Assembly: GCF_019430885.1 (NCBI RefSeq)
Contig: NZ_JAHYBZ010000002.1
Span: forward strand, 372,001-436,000
Source: Roseomonas alba
Lineage (GTDB): Bacteria > Pseudomonadota > Alphaproteobacteria > Acetobacterales > Acetobacteraceae
Length of the DNA stretch: 64,000 nt
Reading direction: 5' to 3'
The stretch's first letter is position 1; every line of letters starts with the position of its first letter. The notes under the pieces were generated by a model. That model was given only the letters and a program-made list of their open reading frames with translations. It was not told the DNA's origin and did no database searches. Both the position numbers and the translations under genes were made by a program. Shown here in pieces: positions 8,835 to 17,136 of this stretch.

Positions 8835-9626
8835 TCAGGTGCCATTCCGCACCACAGCACCCGTTTGGCCGGTGCCCGGCGCCCGCAGGAAGGACAGGTC
8901 GAAGGCATAGGGGCTGTGCGGGTCGCCCGGATCGAAGGTAACCGCGACGCTCGACATCGTCCGCATCTGCGGCACGGGGTCGAAGGGCAGGGGGAGGCTC
9001 TCGAACAGCCGCGTCACGCCGCTGCGCGGGTCCGACCAGCGCGCCTGGACGATCCATTGCATCCCGCCCGGCCCCTGCACCCGCCGCAGCCCCGCCAGAG
9101 GCACCTGGAAGGTCATGGCATTTGCTGGCCCCTGAACCGGCATGCCCATCGGCGAAGCGCCGCCCATCGTCATCGGCGTTGCGCCGGCCATCGCCGCGGC
9201 GCCGCCACCCCGGCGCATCGCGCCCCAGACCACGCTGCCGACCAGGGTGAACACCAGCCCCATGGCGCCGAGCAGCGTCGCGACGAACCAACTCTCCATG
9301 AAGCCGGTCATTTGCGCCTGCTCCGGCGTGTCCGGGCGGTAGCGTACGCGCACCCGCTCGCCCACCGTGCAGCAGGGCGGGTTCGACGACACTCCGCCCT
9401 CGACCCGCCGCTTCGTGCCGTCGGGCAGGGAGAAGACGAAGACCGGCAGGTAGCTGGTGCTGGTCCGCCCGTCGCGCCGGCTCGAACGGGCCAGCATCTC
9501 GACGATCTGTCCGTCGGCCTCGACTGCGCCGTTGCGGAACTGCAACTCCTTCCAGACCGCGAAGCCCGATCCGGCGAGCAGCCCCAGGCCGAGCAGCAGG
9601 AACAGCACGGGCAGGATACGCTTCAT
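8835..9626 (-). CDS. DUF3592 membrane protein
   Basis: A 263-residue protein. An N-terminal membrane helix (residues 4-26) is followed by the DUF3592 region: DGQIVEM, a YLPVFVFSLPDGTKRRVEGG strand pair, then VGERVRVRYRPDTPEQAQ and a second helix near 110-135. After it comes a Gly/Met/Pro-rich linker (about 140-165) and a soluble domain with no family I can name. The role of DUF3592 proteins is unknown; many sit in the inner membrane with the domain outside. It stands alone, convergent with the Bug gene. Confidence 0.8.
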   Translation of the reverse strand: MKRILPVLFLLLGLGLLAGSGFAVWKELQFRNGAVEADGQIVEMLARSSRRDGRTSTSYLPVFVFSLPDGTKRRVEGGVSSNPPCCTVGERVRVRYRPDTPEQAQMTGFMESWFVATLLGAMGLVFTLVGSVVWGAMRRGGGAAAMAGATPMTMGGASPMGMPVQGPANAMTFQVPLAGLRRVQGPGGMQWIVQARWSDPRSGVTRLFESLPLPFDPVPQMRTMSSVAVTFDPGDPHSPYAFDLSFLRAPGTGQTGAVVRNGT

Positions 9627-9693
9627 CCACGACTCCGTTGCGCGAGGGTGCCGATCATCGCGCGCGACCCCGCCCGTGATCCAGCCCGTCCGG

Positions 9694-10623
9694 TCACACC
9701 GGCTGCGACCGCTTGTGTGCGGCGAGCGCCATCAGCCGCCGGTCCCGCCAAGCCGACCGCTCGCCGATCCCATCCTGCACCAGCGCCCCGCGCCGTGCCT
9801 CGGTCACCCGCGCGACGGTCGGCGCGTCGTAGCCATAGGGCGTCTGCTCCTCGGTGATCCCGCCCATCAGCGGCCCGAAGCGCGTGACGTAATCCGCCAC
9901 GCCGCCCGGCGCGTTGAGGTCGATGGTCTCGAACGGCCCCATGAAGGACCAGCGCAGGCCGAGCCCTTCCTTCACGCAGGCATCGACATCCTCGACCGAC
10001 ATCACCCCGTCGCGCACGAGCCGGAAGGCCTCCGCCACCAGCGCGGCCTGCAAGCGGTTCAGCACGAAGCCGCGCGTTTCCTTCATCGCGGTCACCGGCA
10101 CCTGGCCGACGCGCGCCATCAGGTCCCGCGTCCGCGCCACCACCGCCGGGTCGGTCCAGGGTGCGCCCACCAGCTCGACCAGCGGCACGAGATAGGGCGG
10201 GTTCACCGGATGCGCGACGAGGCACCGCGCCCGCCCGGCCAGTTCTTCGGTGAAGGCGCTCGCCGGAATGCCGGAGGTCGAGGACGCCAGCACCACATCC
10301 GGCCCGGCCAGCGCATCGAGCTTCGCGAAGGTCTCCCGCTTCACCTCGACGCGTTCGGGCCCGTTCTCCTGCACATGGGCCGCGCCTTCCAGGCAGTCTT
10401 CCAGCGTATCGGCGACGGTCACGCGCGCCGCGACGACATCCGGCGCCTCGGCGATCAGCCCCGCCGCATGCAGGTCGGCCAGCCGCGCCCGCACCACGCC
10501 CATCGCCGCCTCGCTCGCGCCCGGCGCCGGATCCCAGATCCGCACCGCATGCCCCGCCCGCGCGAAGACCATGGCCCAGGCGCTGCCGATCAGCCCCGCG
10601 CCCACCACCGCAATCCGTTCCAT
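9694..10623 (-). CDS. 3-hydroxyacyl-CoA dehydrogenase family oxidoreductase (CRYL1-like)
   Basis: A 309-residue NAD-dependent dehydrogenase. The start MERIAVVGAGLIGSAWAMVFA is the Rossmann dinucleotide site. Later SSTSGIPASAF, CLVAHPVNPPYL (catalytic histidine region) and RGFVLNRLQAAL are family signatures. The single-domain length and the GLGLRWSFMGPFETIDLNAPGG segment are closest to L-gulonate 3-dehydrogenase/lambda-crystallin and L-carnitine dehydrogenase proteins, not to FadB-type fusions. The ATG at 10623 is preferred over one 24 nt upstream because it starts at the fold. Substrate uncertain; no operon partner on this strand. Confidence 0.85.
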   Translation of the reverse strand: MERIAVVGAGLIGSAWAMVFARAGHAVRIWDPAPGASEAAMGVVRARLADLHAAGLIAEAPDVVAARVTVADTLEDCLEGAAHVQENGPERVEVKRETFAKLDALAGPDVVLASSTSGIPASAFTEELAGRARCLVAHPVNPPYLVPLVELVGAPWTDPAVVARTRDLMARVGQVPVTAMKETRGFVLNRLQAALVAEAFRLVRDGVMSVEDVDACVKEGLGLRWSFMGPFETIDLNAPGGVADYVTRFGPLMGGITEEQTPYGYDAPTVARVTEARRGALVQDGIGERSAWRDRRLMALAAHKRSQPV

Positions 10624-10686
10624 TCGGCGTCCCTTCCCTGGCCGCACCGCTTGAAGCGGCGCTTCCCCTGGGCGATCTAAGGCCTC

Positions 10687-10842
10687 GTGAGCGATCCCCG
10701 CAACGCGCCCTATGTCGCGCCGCCGACCACGCCGCCGCCGCTCGGCACGCGGATGCTCGGCTTCTTCCTGCTCGGCGGCACCATGTGGATCGCCGGGCTA
10801 CTGGCGCTGTTCCGCGCCATCTTCGCGCTGGTGCAGCGATGA
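10687..10842 (+). CDS. small single-helix membrane protein (51 aa)
   Basis: A GTG-started gene of 51 residues: a Pro-rich N-terminus (YVAPPTTPPPLGTR), then one hydrophobic helix (about residues 26-47) and a short basic end. Its TGA overlaps the ATG of the next gene (ATGA), which is the main reason to believe it. It probably forms a small inner-membrane partner of that protein. Family not recognised. Confidence 0.5.
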   Translation: MSDPRNAPYVAPPTTPPPLGTRMLGFFLLGGTMWIAGLLALFRAIFALVQR

Positions 10843-11555
10843 TCTCCGCCTTCTGGCGCCGCTGGCTGCTGCCCTTCACCGTGCTGCCGCTGCTGCCGGC
10901 GACGCTGGTCAATCTCTTCGCCGGGCGCGAATGGGCGCTGCTCGGCTGCGTGCTCGGCATCGCGCTGCCGATGATCGCGACCTGGCTGATGCGCCGCGGC
11001 AGGGCAGGGGATGCGCAACTCGCCGCCGGGGCGATGGGGGCCGCCGCCGCGCTCGTCGCCTTCCTCGCCGCCGAGGCCGGTCCCGTCGCCGCGCTGCTGC
11101 TCGGCGCCGGCGCCTGGGGCGGCACGAGGCTGCTCTACACCGGCGTCACCGAGGTCGTGCCACTTCCACCCCCCACCGCGCCTCTGCCGCCAGGCCCGCT
11201 CGACGACGCCCGCGCTCGTCTGGTGCTCGTGATCGAAACCGCCCGCCGCGTCCCCGAACCCCGCCTCGTTCCCGTCGCCGTCGCCATCGGCGCCGTGCTG
11301 GACGAATTCGAACGTCGGCCCGAGCGTCTCGAGGAAGCACGCCGCTTCCTCGGGGTGAACCTCGATGGCCTGGAACGCATCGCCGCACGCCTGTCCGCCG
11401 GCGCCGAGGTCCCGCCGGGCCTGCCGACCCTGCTGCGGGAGATGGAGGCCTCTGCCCGCGACCTGCGCAGCCGCCTGCGCGAACAGGAAAGCGCCGCCCT
11501 TGCCGTCCAGGTGAAGGTGCTCGGCGATAAATTGCGGCAGGCGGGCTATGGCTGA
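10839..11555 (+). CDS. membrane protein with XpaC-like cytoplasmic tail
   Basis: A 238-residue protein with about four hydrophobic segments in the first 105 residues, a Pro-rich linker (PLPPPTAPLPPGPL), then a helical C-terminal domain (EEARRFLGVNLDGLERIAARL...LREMEASARDLRSRLREQES). The tail resembles the XpaC/5-bromo-4-chloroindolyl phosphate hydrolysis family, whose members often neighbour TelA-type toxic-anion-resistance genes. No telA is present here. The start overlaps the stop of the 51-residue gene. The family call is tentative. Confidence 0.55.
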   Translation: MISAFWRRWLLPFTVLPLLPATLVNLFAGREWALLGCVLGIALPMIATWLMRRGRAGDAQLAAGAMGAAAALVAFLAAEAGPVAALLLGAGAWGGTRLLYTGVTEVVPLPPPTAPLPPGPLDDARARLVLVIETARRVPEPRLVPVAVAIGAVLDEFERRPERLEEARRFLGVNLDGLERIAARLSAGAEVPPGLPTLLREMEASARDLRSRLREQESAALAVQVKVLGDKLRQAGYG

Positions 11556-11610
11556 GCAGCAATCGACCGGCCGCATGCTACACCTCCCACCTCAAGCCGG
11601 AGGGAAAGCC

Positions 11611-12156
11611 ATGATTCACCGCTCCATCCTCATGCTATCGCTCACCGTCGCCGCCTGCGCCCCGCAGGGCCCGCCGCCGAGCCTCCCGCAAAGCCTTGGC
11701 GGCTCCGAGGCCGCCGTGGGCCGCGATCCCGTGGTCGTGGTCGGCCAGAGCGTCGTCGGCTTCTTCCGCAGTCCGCAGGCGAACCAGCCTGCCGCCGCCG
11801 CCCGCGCCATCGCCGAACTCGAATGGCTGGCCGACACCCTGCCGCGCAACCCGCGCTGGATGACCGCGAGCGCGACCGGCCTCAACGAGCTCCAGCAGGC
11901 CCGCTGGGAGGCCCGCAGCGCCCTCGGCATCCCGCAGCGCGCCCCGGCCCAGGCCGTGGTCAGCGGCCTCGCCGCCGCGTCGCAGGCGATCGAGGCGAAT
12001 GACCAGGCCGCCCTGGCCCGCGCCCTGCCGCGCAACGTCTTCACGCTGGGGCCGCAGGAGACGGTGCAGCGCCTGTCGCAGCCGCCTTCGGTGCCTTCGG
12101 TCATGCAGGCCTATTGGTCGCTGGCGGGCGGCCCGCAGGGCCCCCGGCGGCGCTGA
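11611..12156 (+). CDS. paralogous lipoprotein 1 of 3 (unknown family)
   Basis: A 181-residue putative lipoprotein. The ATG at 11611 follows a GGAGGG site. The signal peptide ends in a lipobox (TVAAC), with cysteine near residue 17. The core contains NQPAAAARAIAELEWLADTLP, NPRW, APAQAVVSGLAAA and NDQAALARALPRNVFTLGP, all nearly repeated in the genes at 12307 and 14246. The conserved helical core suggests a folded, membrane-anchored periplasmic protein. I cannot name the family or function. The cluster also holds a glycine-zipper lipoprotein and a membrane-anchored hydrolase. Confidence 0.75.
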   Translation: MIHRSILMLSLTVAACAPQGPPPSLPQSLGGSEAAVGRDPVVVVGQSVVGFFRSPQANQPAAAARAIAELEWLADTLPRNPRWMTASATGLNELQQARWEARSALGIPQRAPAQAVVSGLAAASQAIEANDQAALARALPRNVFTLGPQETVQRLSQPPSVPSVMQAYWSLAGGPQGPRRR

Positions 12157-12306
12157 GCCGCCCCGGGCCCCCCCTGGTCGGACGGGAAGCCCTGTCCGAT
12201 CAGGCGAAAGTGCTCGGCAAAAAAGCACGCCATGCGCTCGCTGGCGGATCGGCGAGCGGTGTCGCGATTGCTATGCTGTGATTCTTGCGATCCCCGGAGG
12301 GAAGCC

Positions 12307-12864
12307 ATGATCCGCCGTTCCGCCCTTCTTCTGGCACTGACCGTCGCCGCCTGCGCCCCCGAGGGCCCGCCGCCGAATCTTCCCCAGAGCCTCGGCGGTT
12401 CCACCGCGGCCGTCGGCCGCGACCCGATCGTCGTGGTGGGGCAGGAGGTCGTGGCCTTCTACCGCGACCCGCAGCCGAACCAGCCGGCCGCCGCCGCCCG
12501 CGCCATCGCCGAGCTCGAATGGCTCGCCGACACCCTGCCCAACAACCCGCGCTGGATGACGGCCTCCGACGTCGGCATCAACAGCCTTATCGAATCGCGC
12601 TGGACGGCCCGCCGCGCCCTCGGCATCCCACAGAGCGCGCCGGCCCAGGCGGTCGTCAACGGCCTGGCCGCCGCGGCCACGGCCATCAGCGCCAACGACC
12701 AGGCGGCGCTGGCCCGCGCGCTGCCGCGCAACGTCTTCACCCTCGGTCCCCAGGGCACCGTGCGCGTCCTGGCCCAGCCGCCGTCCCTGCCGGACGTGAT
12801 GCAGGCCTATTGGGCGCTTGCCGCCGGCCCGTCCCCGATGGGGATCGGCGGGGTGCGCCGCTGA
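12307..12864 (+). CDS. paralogous lipoprotein 2 of 3 (unknown family)
   Basis: A 185-residue lipoprotein with lipobox TVAAC and the same core as its neighbour at 11611 (GRDPIVVVGQEVVAFYRDPQ, AIAELEWLADTLP, NDQAALARALPRNVFTLGP). A GGAGGGAAGCC site precedes the ATG. A 150-nt gap with its own leader separates it from copy 1, so the copies may be expressed separately. By eye it is closest to copy 1. Function unknown. Confidence 0.75.
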   Translation: MIRRSALLLALTVAACAPEGPPPNLPQSLGGSTAAVGRDPIVVVGQEVVAFYRDPQPNQPAAAARAIAELEWLADTLPNNPRWMTASDVGINSLIESRWTARRALGIPQSAPAQAVVNGLAAAATAISANDQAALARALPRNVFTLGPQGTVRVLAQPPSLPDVMQAYWALAAGPSPMGIGGVRR

Positions 12865-13093
12865 CGTCCCGCCCGTGGCGTCCGCTGGATCGCCAGCGAA
12901 CGCCGCGGATCGGCTGGCCAGCGACAGCCAAGGCGCGTGCCCGGCTCGCGACCCCCGCCGGAGGCCGGCACCGCTGCAGGCCCGCGCCCGCCGGGCGGCA
13001 ACGCCGGACCGGGCAATTCCCCCAAAGGAACAAGGCCGGGCTTCGACGGCTCACGGCCTTGGTCCCGCCCGAATGGCGCGGGAGGATCGCGGC

Positions 13094-13345
13094 ATGATCC
13101 GCCTGCTCCTCCTGCTTCCGCTCGCCGGCTGCGTCGTGGTGCAGCCGGTCGCCGTGCCGGTGCCGGTCACACCCGTCTGCGACGACCCCGCGGCCGGCGC
13201 GGCCTATGGCGCCGCGATCGGGGCCGGGATCGGCGCCGCCGCCGGATCCTTCAGCGCCGATGCCGGTCGAGGTGCCGCAATCGGCGCCGGGGTGGGGGCG
13301 CTGGCGGGCCTCGCCGCCGGATCGCAGCCCTGTCAGCCACCGTGA
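13094..13345 (+). CDS. small glycine-zipper lipoprotein
   Basis: An 83-residue protein: signal sequence MIRLLLLLPLAGC with a lipobox cysteine at 13, a Val/Pro-rich spacer, then two glycine-zipper blocks (GAAIGAGIGAAAG and GAAIGAGVGALAG) of the type seen in 17-kDa antigen/YMGG-like outer-membrane lipoproteins. Such zippers pack in membranes. Start at the ATG at 13094 because it gives the signal sequence. The gene for an alpha/beta hydrolase begins 4 nt after its stop, suggesting co-transcription. Confidence 0.75.
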   Translation: MIRLLLLLPLAGCVVVQPVAVPVPVTPVCDDPAAGAAYGAAIGAGIGAAAGSFSADAGRGAAIGAGVGALAGLAAGSQPCQPP

Positions 13346-13349
13346 GGCG

Positions 13350-14150
13350 ATGCGCCCCCGGATGCTGAGCGCCCTGGCCATCCTGGCCGCGTTGCCCCTG
13401 CTGCTCGGCATCGCGCTCTGGCTGGGACAGGAGCGCCTGATCTTCTTCCCCGACGCGCGCGAGATCACCGCGCCACCCGGCTGGGACCGCGTGACGGTCC
13501 GCTCGCCCGACGGCACCGACCTCGCCGCCCTGGTCGCCCGCGGCGCGCCCGATCGCCCCATCCTGCTGCATTTCCACGGCAATGGTGGCAATGCCGGGGA
13601 CCGCACCGATCTGAGCTACATTCTCAGAAATGCCGGATACACCGTTGTTCTTGCAGAATACCGAGGCTATGGCGGCACCCCCGGCCGCCCCGGCGAAGCC
13701 GCCTTCGCCACCGACGCCGCCGCGATCCTCGCCTGGCTGCGCCAAACCTTCCCCGATGCCAAACTGGTGCTGTGGGGCGAGAGCCTCGGCACCGCCGTCG
13801 TCACCCGCCTCGCCGCGGGGCGCGAGGACATTGCCGGCCTGATCCTCGAAAGCCCCTTCACCTCGGTCGCCGACCTCGCCGCCGCGACCTATCCCTGGCT
13901 GCCCGCCCGCCTGCTGCTGCGCCACCGCTTCGAGAGCCTCGCGCACCTTCCCGCCATCGCCGCGCCCATCCTGCTGGTGGCCAGCGCCGAGGACCGCCTG
14001 ACCCCGCCCGACCACGCCCGCCGCATGGCGGCGGCCGCGCCCCGGGCGCAGCTTCTCATGCTCCCCGGCGCGGCCCACCCCGCCGTGCTCAACGACCCGT
14101 CCGGGGCGGCCATTCGCGCCGTGGTGGGATTTGTCGGGCGTTTGAACTAA
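13350..14150 (+). CDS. membrane-anchored alpha/beta hydrolase (BEM46/ABHD13-like)
   Basis: A 266-residue protein with an N-terminal hydrophobic anchor (residues 5-25) and the BEM46 pattern QERLIFFPD...FHGNGGNAG (oxyanion region), EYRGYGG, the nucleophile elbow WGESLG, the acid in SAEDRLTPP, and histidine in GAAHPAVL. It is a serine hydrolase of unknown substrate, probably facing the periplasm or tethered to the inner membrane. It begins 4 nt after the glycine-zipper lipoprotein gene. The ATG at 13362 is an alternative start. Confidence 0.85.
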   Translation: MRPRMLSALAILAALPLLLGIALWLGQERLIFFPDAREITAPPGWDRVTVRSPDGTDLAALVARGAPDRPILLHFHGNGGNAGDRTDLSYILRNAGYTVVLAEYRGYGGTPGRPGEAAFATDAAAILAWLRQTFPDAKLVLWGESLGTAVVTRLAAGREDIAGLILESPFTSVADLAAATYPWLPARLLLRHRFESLAHLPAIAAPILLVASAEDRLTPPDHARRMAAAAPRAQLLMLPGAAHPAVLNDPSGAAIRAVVGFVGRLN

Positions 14151-14245
14151 GCCCGGTCGCCACACGGGCACCCAGCCCTGCGCCGCATGATAGCCTTCCC
14201 CTCCGGCAGGACCGCCTGCTCCCGTCATCCGATCGGAGGAACCCC

Positions 14246-14785
14246 ATGCGCCGTCATTCCGCTCTCGCGCTGCTTCTGCTCGCCGCCGCCTGCGCCCCGC
14301 AGGCGCCCTCGCCAACCTTGCCGGCCGGCGTCGGCACGGCCGCCGCGACGAGCCAGCCGGTGCTCGGCGTCGGGCGGGAGGTCGTGGGCTTCTTCCGCAA
14401 CCCGCAGCCCAACCAGCCCGCCGCGGCCGCGCGGGCCATCGCCGAGCTCGAATGGCTCGCCGACAACCTGCCCAACAACCCGCGCTGGCAGCGCGCGAGC
14501 AGCGTCGGCCTGAACGGCCTCCAGCAATCGCGCTGGGAAGCGCGCCGCGCGCTCGGCATCCCGGAACGCGCCCCAGCCCAGGCGGTGATCAACGGCCTGG
14601 CCGCGGCCGCCCGAGCGATCGACGCGAACGACCAGGCCGCCCTGGCCCGCGCCCTGCCGCGGAACGTGTTCCCGTTGGGGCCGCAGGCGACGGTGCAGCG
14701 GCTGTCGGCCCCGCCGCAGGTGCGGGATCTGATGGGGGCGTATGAGTCGCTGATCAGCGATCCGGTGCAGGGGGCGGTGCACTGA
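14246..14785 (+). CDS. paralogous lipoprotein 3 of 3 (unknown family)
   Basis: A 179-residue lipoprotein with lipobox LAAAC and the same family core as the genes at 11611 and 12307 (NQPAAAARAIAELEWLADNLP, NPRW, RRALGIPERAPAQAVINGLAAAARAI, ALPRNVFPLGP). A GGAGGAACCCC leader precedes the ATG. The N-terminal spacer after the lipobox differs most among the copies. It is separated from copies 1 and 2 by two unrelated envelope genes. Function unknown. Confidence 0.75.
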   Translation: MRRHSALALLLLAAACAPQAPSPTLPAGVGTAAATSQPVLGVGREVVGFFRNPQPNQPAAAARAIAELEWLADNLPNNPRWQRASSVGLNGLQQSRWEARRALGIPERAPAQAVINGLAAAARAIDANDQAALARALPRNVFPLGPQATVQRLSAPPQVRDLMGAYESLISDPVQGAVH

Positions 14786-14802
14786 TGGGGTAGGGGGTGA
14801 TT

Positions 14803-14848
14803 CCAGGGGCTCTGCCCCTGGACCCCGCCAGGAAACTCAGTTTCCTGG
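14803..14848. repeat. double hairpin, short relative of the dispersed repeat
   Basis: Two adjacent perfect hairpins: CCAGGGGC-TCT-GCCCCTGG (14803-14821) and CCAGGAAACT-C-AGTTTCCTGG (14828-14848), joined by ACCCCG. The first has the same GGGGCTCTGCCCC core as the long dispersed elements. It lies 17 nt after the third lipoprotein gene and may act as its terminator. The remaining 390 nt to the kinase-like gene (14849-15238) hold no gene that I can support. Confidence 0.55.
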
Positions 14849-15238
14849 ACCTTCGGGCTGTTGGGATGGGGCGCGGGTGGGGAGGGCGGATCGTAGGACT
14901 CTAGCGGGGCGAAATGACGGCCATCGCGCTGTGGGATAGACCGCGCCAGCTATCCTCGGCGGGACGTTCGTGTCGGTCGCCGTCTGAGTGAAGCCTTGGA
15001 ACGGCGGAACTTGGCCGATTGCAGACTGTCGGCTATCCGGCCGGCAGACACAAAGCCGGACACTGATCCTCCAGATGGCGTCGGCTACTATCGAGCCATA
15101 TCGGACGCTCGATCCTCCGAGCGGTCTTTCCGAATAGGGGACACCAGCGTCGGCTTTGGTCGTGGGGCCGATCCTAACTATTGACGGCATCATCGTGGTG
15201 GATGAACGCTTTCAGCGAAGTGGTAGGACCAGTTAATA

Positions 15239-16048
15239 ATGCGCACGCAACCAGAATGTCGAATAGAAGGAAATCGCTTGATCGTTGGCGATTTAGAGTT
15301 CAAAAACTACAAGATCCTAGCCGAGCTTGGCGCCGGCGCCAACGGCGTCGTATACCAGGCAGTAAATACGATCCTCCAGAGAGAAGAAGCCGTAAAGGTA
15401 TGGCGTTCGCGCAGTTCGCGCGATTTCCGCAATAAGATCGAACAGGGCCTACGTGAGGCTCAGAAACTTGCGCGCGCGTCACCACAATTTGCGGTGACAG
15501 TTTACAGTGCCCAAGAATTTGGCGGAGCGTTGATTGCCACCATGGAATATGTGGCAGGTAAGACGCTTAAATGGTATCAGGAGAATTCTGGCCCAATACT
15601 ACGGATTCAGCTGGCAGAGGTCTATTTGAACTCCATCGTACATACTACTACCGAATCAACGAGACATGGCGACGCCCACATGAAAAATGTCCTGGTGTTC
15701 GAGGAAAAGAAGACAAAACACGACACCGTACTCAGAATGAAGTTTTGCGATTTCGGCACCTCGATCTATTCAGGAAAAGAAGCTTCTGAGCAACGGCACT
15801 GGCAAATTGTCCGTAATACTGTTATTTCGCTCACACATGGTACCGAAAATCAAGAATTTTGCTTATCAGTGCTAGATAAAAACTGGCCTATAGGTAGAAA
15901 AATGGCGATGGATGCATACGCAGCGCGGGAAAACGGAATCGATTTCTCCGATCTTGACATCGCTCAAATGTGGGCGGCGCCACTCAAGGATTACATCAAT
16001 GATCTGAAGATTTTAGAATGGCAGAAGGCTGGGCGCGTCGGTAGTTGA
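15239..16048 (+). CDS. protein-kinase-like protein in a low-GC patch
   Basis: A 269-residue protein with a eukaryotic-like kinase fold: glycine loop GAGANGVVY (31-39), lysine in AVKVW (K53), hinge region MEYVAGKTL, catalytic loop HGDAHMKNVLV (143-153) with Asp145 and Asn150, and DFG (171-173). HGD in place of HRD is also seen in aminoglycoside-phosphotransferase-like and LPS kinases. The C-terminal lobe is short. Base composition and codon use (many A/T third positions) differ sharply from neighbours, pointing to recent transfer. It has no partner gene. The start is uncertain: no strong ribosome-binding site, only TAGGACC upstream. Confidence 0.75.
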   Translation: MRTQPECRIEGNRLIVGDLEFKNYKILAELGAGANGVVYQAVNTILQREEAVKVWRSRSSRDFRNKIEQGLREAQKLARASPQFAVTVYSAQEFGGALIATMEYVAGKTLKWYQENSGPILRIQLAEVYLNSIVHTTTESTRHGDAHMKNVLVFEEKKTKHDTVLRMKFCDFGTSIYSGKEASEQRHWQIVRNTVISLTHGTENQEFCLSVLDKNWPIGRKMAMDAYAARENGIDFSDLDIAQMWAAPLKDYINDLKILEWQKAGRVGS

Positions 16049-16483
16049 GTCATATCCATTTACATTGTGTACGGATGTGGCTTCAGGACTTCGTTTTTTG
16101 CGCGCATGTTCGGCTGATCGAGCGAGTACATTTGTTCGGATAATGCCCCACATTGTGATCCCAAACCGGGCATTCCGGTTCTTCAACATCGCGGCTGATC
16201 GGCAGCTTAGTGGGCATGTCCGCTTACGGTGGACTACGCATGCACACCATATGACCGAGTTGAGCGCATAGCTGCCGAGCGCGCCTTTCGCCCTCACCAT
16301 GCGCCAGCGTGCCGAGACGAATAGCCGCTCCGTACGTCTCCGTTCGGACCCGCACGACCCAAGCATGGCTCGCAGCCTAACGGCTGCCATCGAGCGCTGA
16401 CCGGGCCCCACCATCCCCGATTTCCCTCGCGTTGCGGCCATTGTTCTTGTTATGTTCTATATCCCCGCTCCGGACCGCCCCCC
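16049..16483. other. noncoding stretch, lower GC
   Basis: About 435 nt between the kinase-like gene and the transposase-derived gene. Short open frames exist on both strands but have no recognisable domain or convincing start. It shares the lower GC of the kinase gene in its first half and returns to the local average near 16.3 kb, so it may be the decayed edge of an imported segment. Confidence 0.4.
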
Positions 16484-17077
16484 ATGCCCCCCGCCACTCA
16501 CCTCACCACCCCGCGCCCCTGGTCCCCGCTCTCCGACGCCGAATGGACCTGCCTCGAACCCTATCTCACCCGCGCCGCCTCCCGCCCGGGCCCGCGCATC
16601 GCCGACCTCCGCGCCCGCATGGACGCCATCTTCCGTATTGCCGCCACCAACGACCCCTGGCGCCTGCTCCCTGCCGAATACGGCCGCCCCGACACCATCT
16701 CCCGCTTCTTCCGCCGCCTGACGCATGAAGGCCTCTGGCAGCGCCTGCTCGCCGCCCTTGCCGAGCGCTCCATCCCCGATCACCTCCGCGCCCTCGAACA
16801 CTGGATCTGCCGCGCCTGCCGCCGCGCGACCCGCATCCTCGGCCTGCGCTTCATCGTGCTCATTCGCCGTCTCGGCTTCCTCTCCGCCCTGAAGGGACCG
16901 CCCCACATGGTCCCGAACCCCGATCTGTCCGAAACGATCCGCCGCTTCCCCCTGGAACTCGCATTCCGGCCGGACATGCAGAAGCGCGGCCGAAACCTCG
17001 CCATCCGTGCTCTGATGGCGCTGCATCGGATGTGCGGCGGGGTGAAGCGCATCCCGCGCCGTCTGGCCCCGCCTTGA
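16484..17077 (+). CDS. transposase-derived protein (N-terminal DUF4096/IS5-type domain)
   Basis: A 197-residue protein. Residues about 13-96 match the N-terminal domain of IS5-family transposases: WSPLSDAEWTCLEPYL, RIADLRARMDAIFRI, WRLLPAEYG, ISRFFRRLTHEGLWQRLLAAL. The C-terminal 100 residues (RRATRILGLRFIVLIRRLG and onward) are basic and lack the DDE catalytic region. No terminal inverted repeats or ISXo/IS5-length partner frame is visible. Either a truncated IS remnant that stayed open or a domesticated DNA-binding protein. It ends 60 nt before the alcohol dehydrogenase gene. Confidence 0.6.
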   Translation: MPPATHLTTPRPWSPLSDAEWTCLEPYLTRAASRPGPRIADLRARMDAIFRIAATNDPWRLLPAEYGRPDTISRFFRRLTHEGLWQRLLAALAERSIPDHLRALEHWICRACRRATRILGLRFIVLIRRLGFLSALKGPPHMVPNPDLSETIRRFPLELAFRPDMQKRGRNLAIRALMALHRMCGGVKRIPRRLAPP

Positions 17078-17136
17078 CCGCGGCCCCGCCCCTTGGTCCG
17101 ATGCCACCCACGGGAAACTCAACCGGAGGAATCGTC

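Noticed and set aside
16065..16441. Short open frames in the low-GC gap after the kinase-like gene
   Set aside because: No domain, no good start and no codon bias; treated as noncoding.
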